Source: Mycetocola zhadangensis (GTDB lineage Bacteria; Actinomycetota; Actinomycetes; Actinomycetales; Microbacteriaceae). From it: 64,000 nucleotides of DNA. Where the stretch lies: NCBI RefSeq assembly GCF_003668565.1, contig NZ_RCWJ01000001.1, forward strand, positions 992,001 to 1,056,000. The letters are read 5' to 3'. Position 1 is the stretch's first letter. Each line of letters begins with the position of its first letter. Below, in pieces: positions 35,094 to 42,139 of the stretch. The notes beneath the pieces are model-generated. The model saw only the letters and a list, made by a program, of their open reading frames with translations. It was not told the origin of the DNA and ran no database searches. The translations under genes were made by a program, and so were the position numbers.

Positions 35094-35975
35094 ATGAGCA
35101 CAACAGCAGCCCCCGCCTTCGGCCAGTACCGAGGCGCCCCTATGAGTAAGCCGGCAACCGAACCGGCACCCGCAGCAGCGCATGCGGTGACGGTCGCACC
35201 CCGCCGCTCATCACAGGTCGAGGCCGATACGCGGCCGATCGTCATGACGGCCGTCGCGTTCACTGGGTTGCTCGCCGTTGCTTCCTTTGCGGCGGGAGTT
35301 CCCGGGCTATACGCCATGGGCCAGCTGGCATTGCTCCCCGGCGTCATGCCGGCCCTCGTGCCGGTGCTCCTTGATGGCGGCTTGGTGGTGTTCAGCCTCT
35401 CGGCGTTGGTACTTCGCGGGCGCAATCAGGGCAATAAGTTTCCTTGGACGGCGGTAGCTGTACTTACCGCCGCGTCGATGGCTCTACAGGCGGCTCACGT
35501 CGTGCTGGATGCGGCCACTATCACCGCCGAAACGTATGTAGGTGCCGGTCTCGCAGCCTCATTCCCCGCAATCGTGTTCGCTGCAACCCACGCCTTGCAG
35601 ACCCTCGCCATCGCCGATGCGCCGAAACGGAAGATCCGCCCGGGGCGGAGGAAGAAGGGTGTCCCGGTGGGTTCGACCGGCAAGGGAGGCAGCAAGGCAG
35701 CCAAGCCGACCATCGCTCCAGTACATCGTGCGACGGCGGCCCCCTCATCAAATGTTGCGAAGCCGGTACAGCAGGTGACGGACGCCAGCACCTCTATCGC
35801 GACGGTGCCACTGACGCTGGAACTCTTCGATCGGGTGAAGGATCGTGTCCTCTCTGGTGACATCTCGGTGCGAGGGGCCGCGAAGGAAATCAACGTCTCG
35901 AAGAACACGCTCACCAACCGCATCAACTCAGAGAAGGCCCGCCGCGCCGCACTAGTAGAAGGAGCTACATCATGA
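35094..35975 (+). CDS. DUF2637/SpdB-like membrane protein with C-terminal HTH
   Basis: A 293-residue protein. Residues 45-165 match DUF2637: four membrane helices with MTAVAFTGLLAVASFAAGVP and LVPVLLDGGLVVFSLSALVL. This family is a staple of actinobacterial conjugative plasmids and AICEs, where SpdB-like proteins aid plasmid spread between mycelial compartments or cells. The tail has a helix-turn-helix (ISVRGAAKEINVSKNTLTNR). Its presence is the best hint that the island derives from an AICE. The stop overlaps a tiny downstream frame. Confidence 0.8.
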   Translation: MSTTAAPAFGQYRGAPMSKPATEPAPAAAHAVTVAPRRSSQVEADTRPIVMTAVAFTGLLAVASFAAGVPGLYAMGQLALLPGVMPALVPVLLDGGLVVFSLSALVLRGRNQGNKFPWTAVAVLTAASMALQAAHVVLDAATITAETYVGAGLAASFPAIVFAATHALQTLAIADAPKRKIRPGRRKKGVPVGSTGKGGSKAAKPTIAPVHRATAAPSSNVAKPVQQVTDASTSIATVPLTLELFDRVKDRVLSGDISVRGAAKEINVSKNTLTNRINSEKARRAALVEGATS

Positions 35976-36049
35976 CCGAATCCACCTCGTGCACCATTGC
36001 CTCAGGAGTCGCCGGAACGCAACCTATACCGTTTGGGTTGCTCTCATAA
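35972..36049 (+). CDS. Tiny translationally coupled frame, 25 aa
   Basis: ATG overlaps the DUF2637 stop (ATGA) and has AGAAGGAG eight bases upstream, a strong ribosome site. The product (MTESTSCTIASG start) has no recognised motif and ends at TAA before the convergent integrase. The good ribosome site argues it is translated; it could also be the stub of a longer gene cut by decay, since a neighbouring frame stays open further. Confidence 0.35.
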   Translation: MTESTSCTIASGVAGTQPIPFGLLS

Positions 36050-36074
36050 GAAGTTGCGCGATTTCCGCTATGGC

Positions 36075-37505
36075 TCAATCGGCTTCCACACCACACATCG
36101 TGCCCTCGATTTCCACGAGGCGTGCCGCCAATACCCGGGGCGAATGCCGGCTATCGTTCGCTCCAGTCCTACGAGACACGGCCGGTCCTCCATCATTAGT
36201 TTGAACGTCCTCTTCCGAACTGCCTGGGGACGATAATGAGCCATATGGCGCCGTGACGAAGTCGCTCATTTCAGCAATGATCCTTGAACCCGCTGCCGCC
36301 GACGCGTTGATCCGCTCCGGTGCCATGTGCGAGTAGCGGTCAACGGTCGTCGTGATCGATTCGTGGCCAAGTAACCGTTGCAGAACATCCATAGCGACAC
36401 CTTCGGCGAGCATCCAGGAAGCGAACGTGTGCCGCAGGTCATGTATTCGGATCTCCTTCCCGATGGCGATGTCAGCGTCGATGGGGGACTTATCCCAGTC
36501 GTATCCCTCTCTTGGCTTATAGACACCGCCGGCAGCCTTACCGCGATAGTTGAATGCCGGACGTCCATTTGCTAGATTCCGGGCTGGAACCCAGACCCAC
36601 TGCCAGAAGTACTGCTGACGGATCGCTTCCCCATTCTTCTTGGTAAACAAGAGGTCGCGGCGTGATCCCGACTCGAGCAGGGTCATGAGCGCTTTCAGAA
36701 TCTCAGGCGGAAGTCGCACATGACGCTTGCCTCGTTTCGTCTTTGGTGGCCCGATCCTCAGACCGCCCGTCGCCATACGGTCCTTCACCCAGGCTTTATT
36801 AACGGAGATGAGCCCCGTCTCGCGGTTGACGTCCCCTTTAGTCAGACACGTCACTTCGCCCCATCGAAGCCCCGTGAAGGCCATGGTCCTAACTAGTGCT
36901 TTGTAGTGATCCGGGATGAACGCGACAATCCGGCTGAACTCGTCGAGCGTGAGCCATTCCATCTCTCGGGAGACGGTCCGGGGGATAACCGTCTCTTTGC
37001 ACGGGTTTATGCGGATCTCACCGCCGTCGTATGCCTGCTTGAACACCATTGAAACGAAACCGTGTCGATTCTTCATTGTCTTCTCGGCGAGACCTGCCTC
37101 ACTCAGCCCGAGAACCCATTGTTGAACATCATCTTGGGTGACGTCGCCGAGCAGCATGAAGCCGAAGGCGTCTGGGATGCTTGAACGCATCCAGTATGAG
37201 TAGTCGTCGATGCTCTTCTGTCCGATGACACCGCGCCTGATGTCGATGGCGCCCCAGGCATACTCAGCGAACGTCGTTCCGGCGGCGGTCTCTGAAAGCA
37301 ACATCTGCATGGCTTTCTCCGACCCGACACGTCGTGTGCGACTCGCGAACTCTTCTGCGGCCATTTGGCCGTCGAACGAGATTGAACGCTGCTTCTTTCC
37401 CGGGTCGGTATAACGGACGACAAATTTGGTCGCTCCTGAAGCGGCGGTTCTGGTTTGGACGCTCGCAAATGCGAGCTCCTTCGGGTTCTTTTTTGCTGCT
37501 GGCAC
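36075..37505 (-). CDS. int: Tyrosine-type site-specific integrase
   Basis: A 476-residue tyrosine recombinase. It has an N-terminal arm-binding region (ASGATKFVVRYTDPGKK), a core-binding SAM-like domain, and a catalytic domain with TGLRWGE (Arg I), HDLRHTFASW (His-x-x-Arg), LGHESITTT and VDRYSHM (nucleophile Tyr). The GTG at 37505 has GGAGG just upstream; the frame runs back into the tRNA but that part is not protein. Position 171 bases from the tRNA 3' end, inside the island, marks it as the enzyme that inserted the element into tRNA-Leu. Confidence 0.93.
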   Translation of the reverse strand: MPAAKKNPKELAFASVQTRTAASGATKFVVRYTDPGKKQRSISFDGQMAAEEFASRTRRVGSEKAMQMLLSETAAGTTFAEYAWGAIDIRRGVIGQKSIDDYSYWMRSSIPDAFGFMLLGDVTQDDVQQWVLGLSEAGLAEKTMKNRHGFVSMVFKQAYDGGEIRINPCKETVIPRTVSREMEWLTLDEFSRIVAFIPDHYKALVRTMAFTGLRWGEVTCLTKGDVNRETGLISVNKAWVKDRMATGGLRIGPPKTKRGKRHVRLPPEILKALMTLLESGSRRDLLFTKKNGEAIRQQYFWQWVWVPARNLANGRPAFNYRGKAAGGVYKPREGYDWDKSPIDADIAIGKEIRIHDLRHTFASWMLAEGVAMDVLQRLLGHESITTTVDRYSHMAPERINASAAAGSRIIAEMSDFVTAPYGSLSSPGSSEEDVQTNDGGPAVSRRTGANDSRHSPRVLAARLVEIEGTMCGVEAD

Positions 37506-37626
37506 AGTGCCTCCGGGTCGATGGATCGTTACCCGGTGTCTGTGCGGTGTCGTCGACCTCAGGTGCACGAACCGAACCCAATGAAGGGACGAAAGGAGGG
37601 ATGACCGTGCACACCAAAATAGAACG

Positions 37627-37666
37627 ACCCCTCTACTTCCGCGTATTCGTTGGGAAGTAGAGGGGT
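37627..37666 (-). terminator. Hairpin terminator of tRNA-Leu
   Basis: Perfect 14-base arms (37627-37640 and 37653-37666, core CCCCTCTACTTCC) with a 12-base loop lie directly downstream of the tRNA 3' end. A worn copy with several mismatches stands at 19739-19777 beside the left attachment site. The element thus appears to supply a fresh terminator to the tRNA it enters. Confidence 0.65.
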
Positions 37667-37675
37667 CTAGGTGCC

Positions 37676-37704
37676 GTGCCGGTGGTGGGACTCGAACCCA
37701 CACG
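37676..37704. other. Right attachment site within tRNA-Leu 3' end
   Basis: This 29-base stretch covers the discriminator base, acceptor 3' strand and T-arm of tRNA-Leu and is repeated exactly at 19787-19815. The 48 bases beyond it (37628-37675) also resemble the left flank, giving a 77-base imperfect repeat. Confidence 0.9.
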
Positions 37705-37759
37705 CCCTTTCGAGCAAAGCATTTTGAGTGCTCCGCGTCTGCCATTCCGCCACACCGGC
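37677..37759 (-). tRNA. tRNA-Leu (anticodon CAA)
   Basis: An 83-base class II tRNA. The acceptor arm GCCGGTG pairs with CACCGGC, the D-arm region is GCGGAATGGCAGACGC, the anticodon loop CTCAAAA has anticodon CAA (reads UUG), a short variable arm follows, and the T-arm is GTGGGTTCGAGTCCCAC. CCA is not encoded. It is the insertion target of the island to its left; the integration copy preserves the mature sequence. Confidence 0.93.
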
Positions 37760-37785
37760 GCACAACAACGTCCACAAGATTACCG

Positions 37786-37791
37786 TAGGAT
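37786..37791 (+). promoter_or_regulatory. Probable -10 element of leaderless pdtaR
   Basis: TAGGAT six bases before the GTG start at 37798, in the gap between the divergent tRNA-Leu and pdtaR. Same spacing as the other leaderless candidates in the window. Confidence 0.5.
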
Positions 37792-37797
37792 TAAGTC

Positions 37798-38403
37798 GTG
37801 ACCGAGCAAGAAGCATCAACCCCAGCCCCGCGACGTGTCGTCGTAGCAGAAGACGAATCACTGATTCGCCTCGACATCGTCGAAATCCTTCGAGACAACG
37901 GCTTTGAAGTTGTCGGTGAAGCGGGTGATGGAGAGACCGCAGTCGCGCTCGCGACGGAGCTCCGCCCTGACCTCGTCATCATGGATGTCAAGATGCCCCA
38001 GCTCGACGGAATCTCCGCAGCTGAGCGCCTGCACAAGGCGCAGATCGCTCCCGTCGTCCTCCTGACCGCGTTCAGCCAGAAGGAGCTCGTCGAGCGCGCA
38101 AGCGAAGCGGGCGCCCTCGCCTACGTCGTCAAGCCGTTCACTCCGAACGACCTGCTCCCCGCCATCGAGATCGCACTCAGCCGTTACCAGCAGATCATCA
38201 CCCTCGAGGCCGAAGTCGCCGACATGGTCGAGCGTTTCGAGACCCGCAAGCTCGTCGACCGGGCCAAGGGACTCCTCAACGAGAAGATGGGCCTGACCGA
38301 GCCCGAAGCCTTCCGCTGGATCCAGAAGGCATCCATGGACCGCCGCCTCACCATGCACGACGTCGCCCAGGCGATCGTCGAGCAGCTCACAGCGAAGAAG
38401 TAG
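37798..38403 (+). CDS. pdtaR: ANTAR-domain response regulator
   Basis: A 201-residue two-domain regulator. The receiver domain has VVAEDESLIRL, the phospho-acceptor Asp in LVIMDVKMPQ, LTAF and the VVKPF Lys. The ANTAR RNA-binding domain (residues 135-195) has VDRAKGLLNEKMGLTEPEAF and WIQKASMDRRLT. Phosphorylated ANTAR regulators bind paired hairpins and prevent transcription termination; mycobacterial PdtaR is the nearest known relative. A GTG start with TAGGAT six bases upstream suggests no leader. A strong terminator follows. Confidence 0.9.
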   Translation: MTEQEASTPAPRRVVVAEDESLIRLDIVEILRDNGFEVVGEAGDGETAVALATELRPDLVIMDVKMPQLDGISAAERLHKAQIAPVVLLTAFSQKELVERASEAGALAYVVKPFTPNDLLPAIEIALSRYQQIITLEAEVADMVERFETRKLVDRAKGLLNEKMGLTEPEAFRWIQKASMDRRLTMHDVAQAIVEQLTAKK

Positions 38404-38420
38404 TTCGCAAAATTTTTCAC

Positions 38421-38460
38421 ACGAGGCGGGCCGGTTTATCCGGCCCGCCTCGTGCTTTTT
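38421..38460 (+). terminator. Intrinsic terminator of pdtaR
   Basis: A perfect 14-base stem (ACGAGGCGGGCCGG / CCGGCCCGCCTCGT) with a five-base loop TTTAT, followed by GCTTTTT. It starts 18 bases after the pdtaR stop. Confidence 0.92.
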
Positions 38461-38511
38461 GTGGGCTGTGCAGGTATCAGTGCGTCTGCACCGGGCGGAT
38501 AGCGACAGTCA

Positions 38512-38812
38512 GGACCGATGAATCGCGCTCCGCCGAAGCACCCTTCGCTCATCGGTCCGTACCGTAAAGAAGCGTCTCCTCGACAAAGAGGGACACACGG
38601 GACCGATGAACCACGCTCCGCCGAAGCACCCTTCGCTCATCGGTCCGAAAAGAAGCGTCTCCTCGACAAAGCGACACACACGGGACCGATGAACCACGCT
38701 CCGCCGAAGCACCCTTCGCTCATCGGTCCGTAAAGAAGCGTCTCCTCGACGAAGCGGCACACACGGGACCGATGAACCACGCTCCGCCGAACAACGCTTC
38801 GCTCATCGGTCC
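38512..38812. repeat. Tandem array of four hairpin repeats
   Basis: Four near-identical units begin at 38512, 38600, 38683 and 38766 (periods 88, 83, 83). Each starts GGACCGATGA and reaches its exact inverse TCATCGGTCC about 37 bases later, with an inner CGAAG/CTTCG pairing, then a linker containing AAGCGTCTCCTCGAC. The period is not a multiple of three, so frames through the array are not conserved and it is noncoding. The last unit is the most diverged. It lies between pdtaR and a thioesterase gene. Confidence 0.9.
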
Positions 38813-38913
38813 GAAAAGGAGCCTTTCCCCATTGAAACCCAACAAGGGGAACGATCCATCAGCGCTGGGAGCCGGCACCTGTTCTGCGGCCGAACTCAAG
38901 ACAGCGGATGCCG

Positions 38914-39336
38914 TCAGCTGGTCGGCGCGTCCTTGATCAGGTTCGTGATCCGAATGGTCGAACACCGACGGCCCTGCTCGTCTGTGACGGCGATCTCGTG
39001 GACGGTCATCGAACGGCCGAGATGAATCGGTGTGCACACTCCGGTGACGACGCCCGATGTGGCCGAACGTGTGTGCGTCGCGTTGATGTCGATACCGACC
39101 GCGAGCTTCCCCGGTCCAGCCCACAGGTTTGCAGACATCGAGCCGAGTGACTCGCCGAGCACCACATAGGCGCCGCCATGGAGCAGCATCGCCGGTTGAG
39201 TATTACCTTCGACCGGCATTGTCGCCACTGCCCGGTCGAGAGAAAACTCGGTGAACTCGATGCCCATCTTCGCCGCGAGAGCTCCACCCCCACGCTGTAG
39301 GACGTATTCGAGTGCGTTCTCGGTGGTTTCAGTCAT
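38914..39336 (-). CDS. PaaI-type hotdog thioesterase
   Basis: A 140-residue hotdog-fold protein. Features are the LLHGGAYVVLGESLGS motif (His-Gly-Gly and the catalytic acidic residue) and the strand VGIDINATHTRSATSG. The family hydrolyses aromatic or acyl-CoA thioesters; DHNA-CoA thioesterase activity in menaquinone synthesis is one possibility. AAAGG lies just before the ATG at 39336. It is divergent from polA. Confidence 0.85.
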   Translation of the reverse strand: MTETTENALEYVLQRGGGALAAKMGIEFTEFSLDRAVATMPVEGNTQPAMLLHGGAYVVLGESLGSMSANLWAGPGKLAVGIDINATHTRSATSGVVTGVCTPIHLGRSMTVHEIAVTDEQGRRCSTIRITNLIKDAPTS

Positions 39337-39406
39337 CGTCGCCTTTGCTTCTACACGAAACCTCGCGCCGCGATCGGCTGTCACCGGTCGCTTGTAGGCT
39401 GGGAGG

Positions 39407-42067
39407 GTGTCGGACAACGAAAAGCCTACCCTCCTCGTCATTGACGGTCATTCCCTAGCATTCCGGGCGTTTTACGCGCTCCCGGTCGACAGTTTCTCCA
39501 CCAAAGACGGTCAACACACGAACGCGATCCACGGCTTCTTGGCCATGCTGATCAACCTCATTCGTGATCACAAGCCGACGCACGTCGCCGTTGCCTTCGA
39601 TATCTCTCGATTCAGCTTCCGCACCCGTGAATATCCGGATTACAAGGGCACCCGTGGTGAGACCCCGTCCGAGTTCATCGGCCAGGTCCCTCTGCTGCAG
39701 GACGTTCTCGCCGCGATGAACATCACCACGATTTCGATCGAGGACTACGAGGCGGACGACATCCTCGCGACGCTTAGCGTCCAGGGCCGCGAGCAGGGCT
39801 ACCGCGTGCTCGTCGTGTCCGGTGACCGCGACACGATCCAGCTCGTCAACGACGACGTCACACTGCTGTACCCGTCGAGGATGGGCGTTTCCGACCTGAC
39901 GCGATACGACGCAGCCAAGGTAATGGAGCGGTACGGCATCCAGCCGCACCAGTATCCCGAGGTCGCCGCCCTCGTCGGCGAGACCAGCGACAATCTTCCT
40001 GGCATCCCGAAGGTTGGCGAGAAGACGGCCGTGAAGTGGCTTAACCAGTACGGGAGCCTCGATGCCATCCTCGAGAACGCAGACAAGATCACAGGCAAGG
40101 TGGGGGAGAGCCTCCGCGAGCACAAGGAAAACGCGGTCCGCAACCGTCGCCTGAACCACCTGCTCACCGATGTCGAGCTGCCCGTCACCGTCGGCTCGCT
40201 CGAGAAGCGGCCGATCGACGAAGAGGCCGTGCGCGAGATCTTCGCGCGCCTCGAGTTCCGCACCATGCTCGACCGCCTGCTCAAGGCCGAGGGGCTCGAT
40301 GAAGAAACCACGGGCATCCCGTCCGTTCGTGCTGGCGCGGAGAAAATCCCCGTGCCTCAGCAGCTGCTCGATGAGGAACTCGGCGCCTGGTTGAATCGCG
40401 CGACAGCCGCGAACCCCGGCGGCCTTGGCCTCTCGTTCGACATTTTCGACGGCAAACCCGTCGGTGCGGGCATCGCAACACCCACCGAGACCGTCGCTCT
40501 TGCCTGGCAGCCCGGGCGGGCTGACTACGCGCCGTTCGAAGCATGGCTGGCCAGCGATGCGCCCAAGCTCATGACCGACTCGAAGAAGCAGCTCAAGGCC
40601 CTCAAGAGTGTCGGTCTGGCCTTCGACGGAATTTCGTTCGACACCCATATCGCCGGGTGGCTGTTGCGCCCGAACGGCACGGAGAAGACTCTCGCCGACC
40701 TCGTTTCGCGCTACCTCGACGAGTCGCTGCCGAAGTCAGACCCGAACCAGCTTTCCCTCGACGACCCTGCCACCGCTCCGCTCGAAGCCTGGTATACCCT
40801 GCGCCTCGTCGCCCCGCTGACCGAGGCACTCGATGAGGGTTCGCTGCGGGTTCTTCGCGACATCGAGATGCCGACGCTCCTTACCCTCGTCGACATCGAG
40901 TTGCGCGGCGTCACGGTCAATCACGAGCAGCTCTCAGAGCTCTCGGGCCAGCTGGCCGCGCGCGCCGCCGACCTGGCCAGCCAGGCCTACGCGATCATCG
41001 GGCACGAGGTGAACCTGGGGTCGCCAAAGCAGCTCCAGGAGGTCCTCTTCAACGAGCTCGACATGCCGAAGACTCGTGCCAACAAGACCGGTTATTCGAC
41101 GGATGCCGGCGCTCTCGCCGACCTTCAAGCCTCCAATCCGCATCCCTTCCTTGGTCTCCTGCTCGAACACCGTGACGCGTCAAAGCTGCGCCAGATCGTT
41201 GAAACCGTCGATAAGGCGATCGGCTCCGACGGGCGCGTGCACACCAGCTACGTTCAGACCGGAACCACGACCGGACGCATCTCGTCAACCGATCCGAACC
41301 TACAAAACATTCCGGTCCGCACCGAAGAAGGTCGTCGCATCCGTGCCGCCTTCCAGGCCGGTGAGGGCTACGAGACGCTCCTCACCGCTGACTACTCGCA
41401 GATCGAGATGCGGATCATGGCCCACCTCTCGGGTGACCCCGGCCTGATCGAAGCGTTCCGCACAGGTGAAGACCTGCACAGGTTTGTCGGCTCGAAGATA
41501 TTCCTGGTCGACCCGGAAGACGTCACCAACGAAATGCGAACCAAGGTCAAAGCCATGTCGTACGGGCTCGCCTACGGGCTCAGTGCGTTCGGGCTCTCGA
41601 AGCAGCTGCGGATCGACTCGTCCGAAGCGAAAAAACTTATGGCCGGGTACTTCGAACGGTTCGGAGCCGTGCGCGACTACCTGCGCAACGTCGTCGAACA
41701 GGCCGTCGAAGACGGATATACGACAACGATCTTCGGCAGGCGCCGGCCGTTCCCCGACCTGAAGAGCCCCAACCGGGTTCTGCGCGACAACGCCCAGCGT
41801 GCCGCGCTCAACGCCCCCATCCAGGGTTCGGCCGCGGACATCATGAAGATCGCCATGGTGAACATCGAGAAGGACATCACCGAGAAGCAACTGTCGAGCC
41901 GCATGCTCATGCAGGTGCACGATGAGCTCATCTTTGAGGTCACACCTGGGGAGTGGGACGACCTCGAAGCCGTCGTGCGGCAGCACATGGCGTCGGCTGG
42001 CGAACTCGTCGTCCCGCTCGACGTTCAGGTCGGCCGCGGCCACAACTGGGACGCCGCAGCGCACTAA
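39407..42067 (+). CDS. polA: DNA polymerase I
   Basis: An 886-residue family A polymerase for Okazaki maturation and repair synthesis. Residues 1-290 are the 5' nuclease (LLVIDGHSLAFRAFYALP; YEADDILATL). Residues about 320-480 keep the 3' exonuclease fold but read LGLSFDIFDG where an active enzyme has DxE, so proofreading is probably lost, as in other actinobacteria. The polymerase domain has motif A (DYSQIEMRI), motif B (KAMSYGLAYGLSAFGL) and motif C (QVHDELIFE). TAGGCT (39395-39400) lies six bases before the GTG. Confidence 0.96.
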   Translation: MSDNEKPTLLVIDGHSLAFRAFYALPVDSFSTKDGQHTNAIHGFLAMLINLIRDHKPTHVAVAFDISRFSFRTREYPDYKGTRGETPSEFIGQVPLLQDVLAAMNITTISIEDYEADDILATLSVQGREQGYRVLVVSGDRDTIQLVNDDVTLLYPSRMGVSDLTRYDAAKVMERYGIQPHQYPEVAALVGETSDNLPGIPKVGEKTAVKWLNQYGSLDAILENADKITGKVGESLREHKENAVRNRRLNHLLTDVELPVTVGSLEKRPIDEEAVREIFARLEFRTMLDRLLKAEGLDEETTGIPSVRAGAEKIPVPQQLLDEELGAWLNRATAANPGGLGLSFDIFDGKPVGAGIATPTETVALAWQPGRADYAPFEAWLASDAPKLMTDSKKQLKALKSVGLAFDGISFDTHIAGWLLRPNGTEKTLADLVSRYLDESLPKSDPNQLSLDDPATAPLEAWYTLRLVAPLTEALDEGSLRVLRDIEMPTLLTLVDIELRGVTVNHEQLSELSGQLAARAADLASQAYAIIGHEVNLGSPKQLQEVLFNELDMPKTRANKTGYSTDAGALADLQASNPHPFLGLLLEHRDASKLRQIVETVDKAIGSDGRVHTSYVQTGTTTGRISSTDPNLQNIPVRTEEGRRIRAAFQAGEGYETLLTADYSQIEMRIMAHLSGDPGLIEAFRTGEDLHRFVGSKIFLVDPEDVTNEMRTKVKAMSYGLAYGLSAFGLSKQLRIDSSEAKKLMAGYFERFGAVRDYLRNVVEQAVEDGYTTTIFGRRRPFPDLKSPNRVLRDNAQRAALNAPIQGSAADIMKIAMVNIEKDITEKQLSSRMLMQVHDELIFEVTPGEWDDLEAVVRQHMASAGELVVPLDVQVGRGHNWDAAAH

Positions 42068-42073
42068 CCAGGG

Positions 42074-42113
42074 CGCCCCGCGAGCTCGTTCGGAAACCGG
42101 CCTGTGCTCGCGG
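42074..42113 (+). terminator. Possible GC hairpin after polA
   Basis: CCCCGCGAG (42074-42082) pairs with CTCGCGGGG (42105-42113) just past the polA stop, without a clear T-run. The downstream arm ends shortly before the TAGGCT element of the next gene. Confidence 0.45.
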
Positions 42114-42139
42114 GGCGGCCCTGTCGTAGGCTCGCAGTC

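Larger units (their letters stand above)
19787..37704. mobile_element. Integrated genomic island at tRNA-Leu(CAA), about 17.9 kb
   Basis: The island is bounded by a 29-base direct repeat of the tRNA-Leu 3' end. A tyrosine recombinase lies next to the intact tRNA at the right end, and an excisionase-like HTH gene lies at the left end. Cargo is mostly accessory: AIPR, Fic, CoiA-like, DUF2971, CFI-box, DUF2510 and DUF2637/SpdB-like proteins and unknowns, with long noncoding gaps and several genes visibly richer in A+T than the flanks. No FtsK/TraG transfer ATPase, relaxase or phage structural gene is recognisable. It is best described as a reduced actinobacterial integrative element or satellite; autonomy is doubtful. 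Confidence 0.88.

Noticed and set aside
35997-36236. Frame after the DUF2637 gene running into the integrase 3' end
   Set aside because: Most of it is antisense to the integrase and it lacks a start codon with a ribosome site.
37506-37775. N-terminal extension of the integrase into the tRNA
   Set aside because: The frame is open by chance through the tRNA and terminator; conserved integrase sequence starts near the GTG at 37505.
38512-38812. CRISPR array
   Set aside because: The units are long, nearly identical throughout and lack unique spacers; no cas gene is present. They are tandem hairpin repeats.
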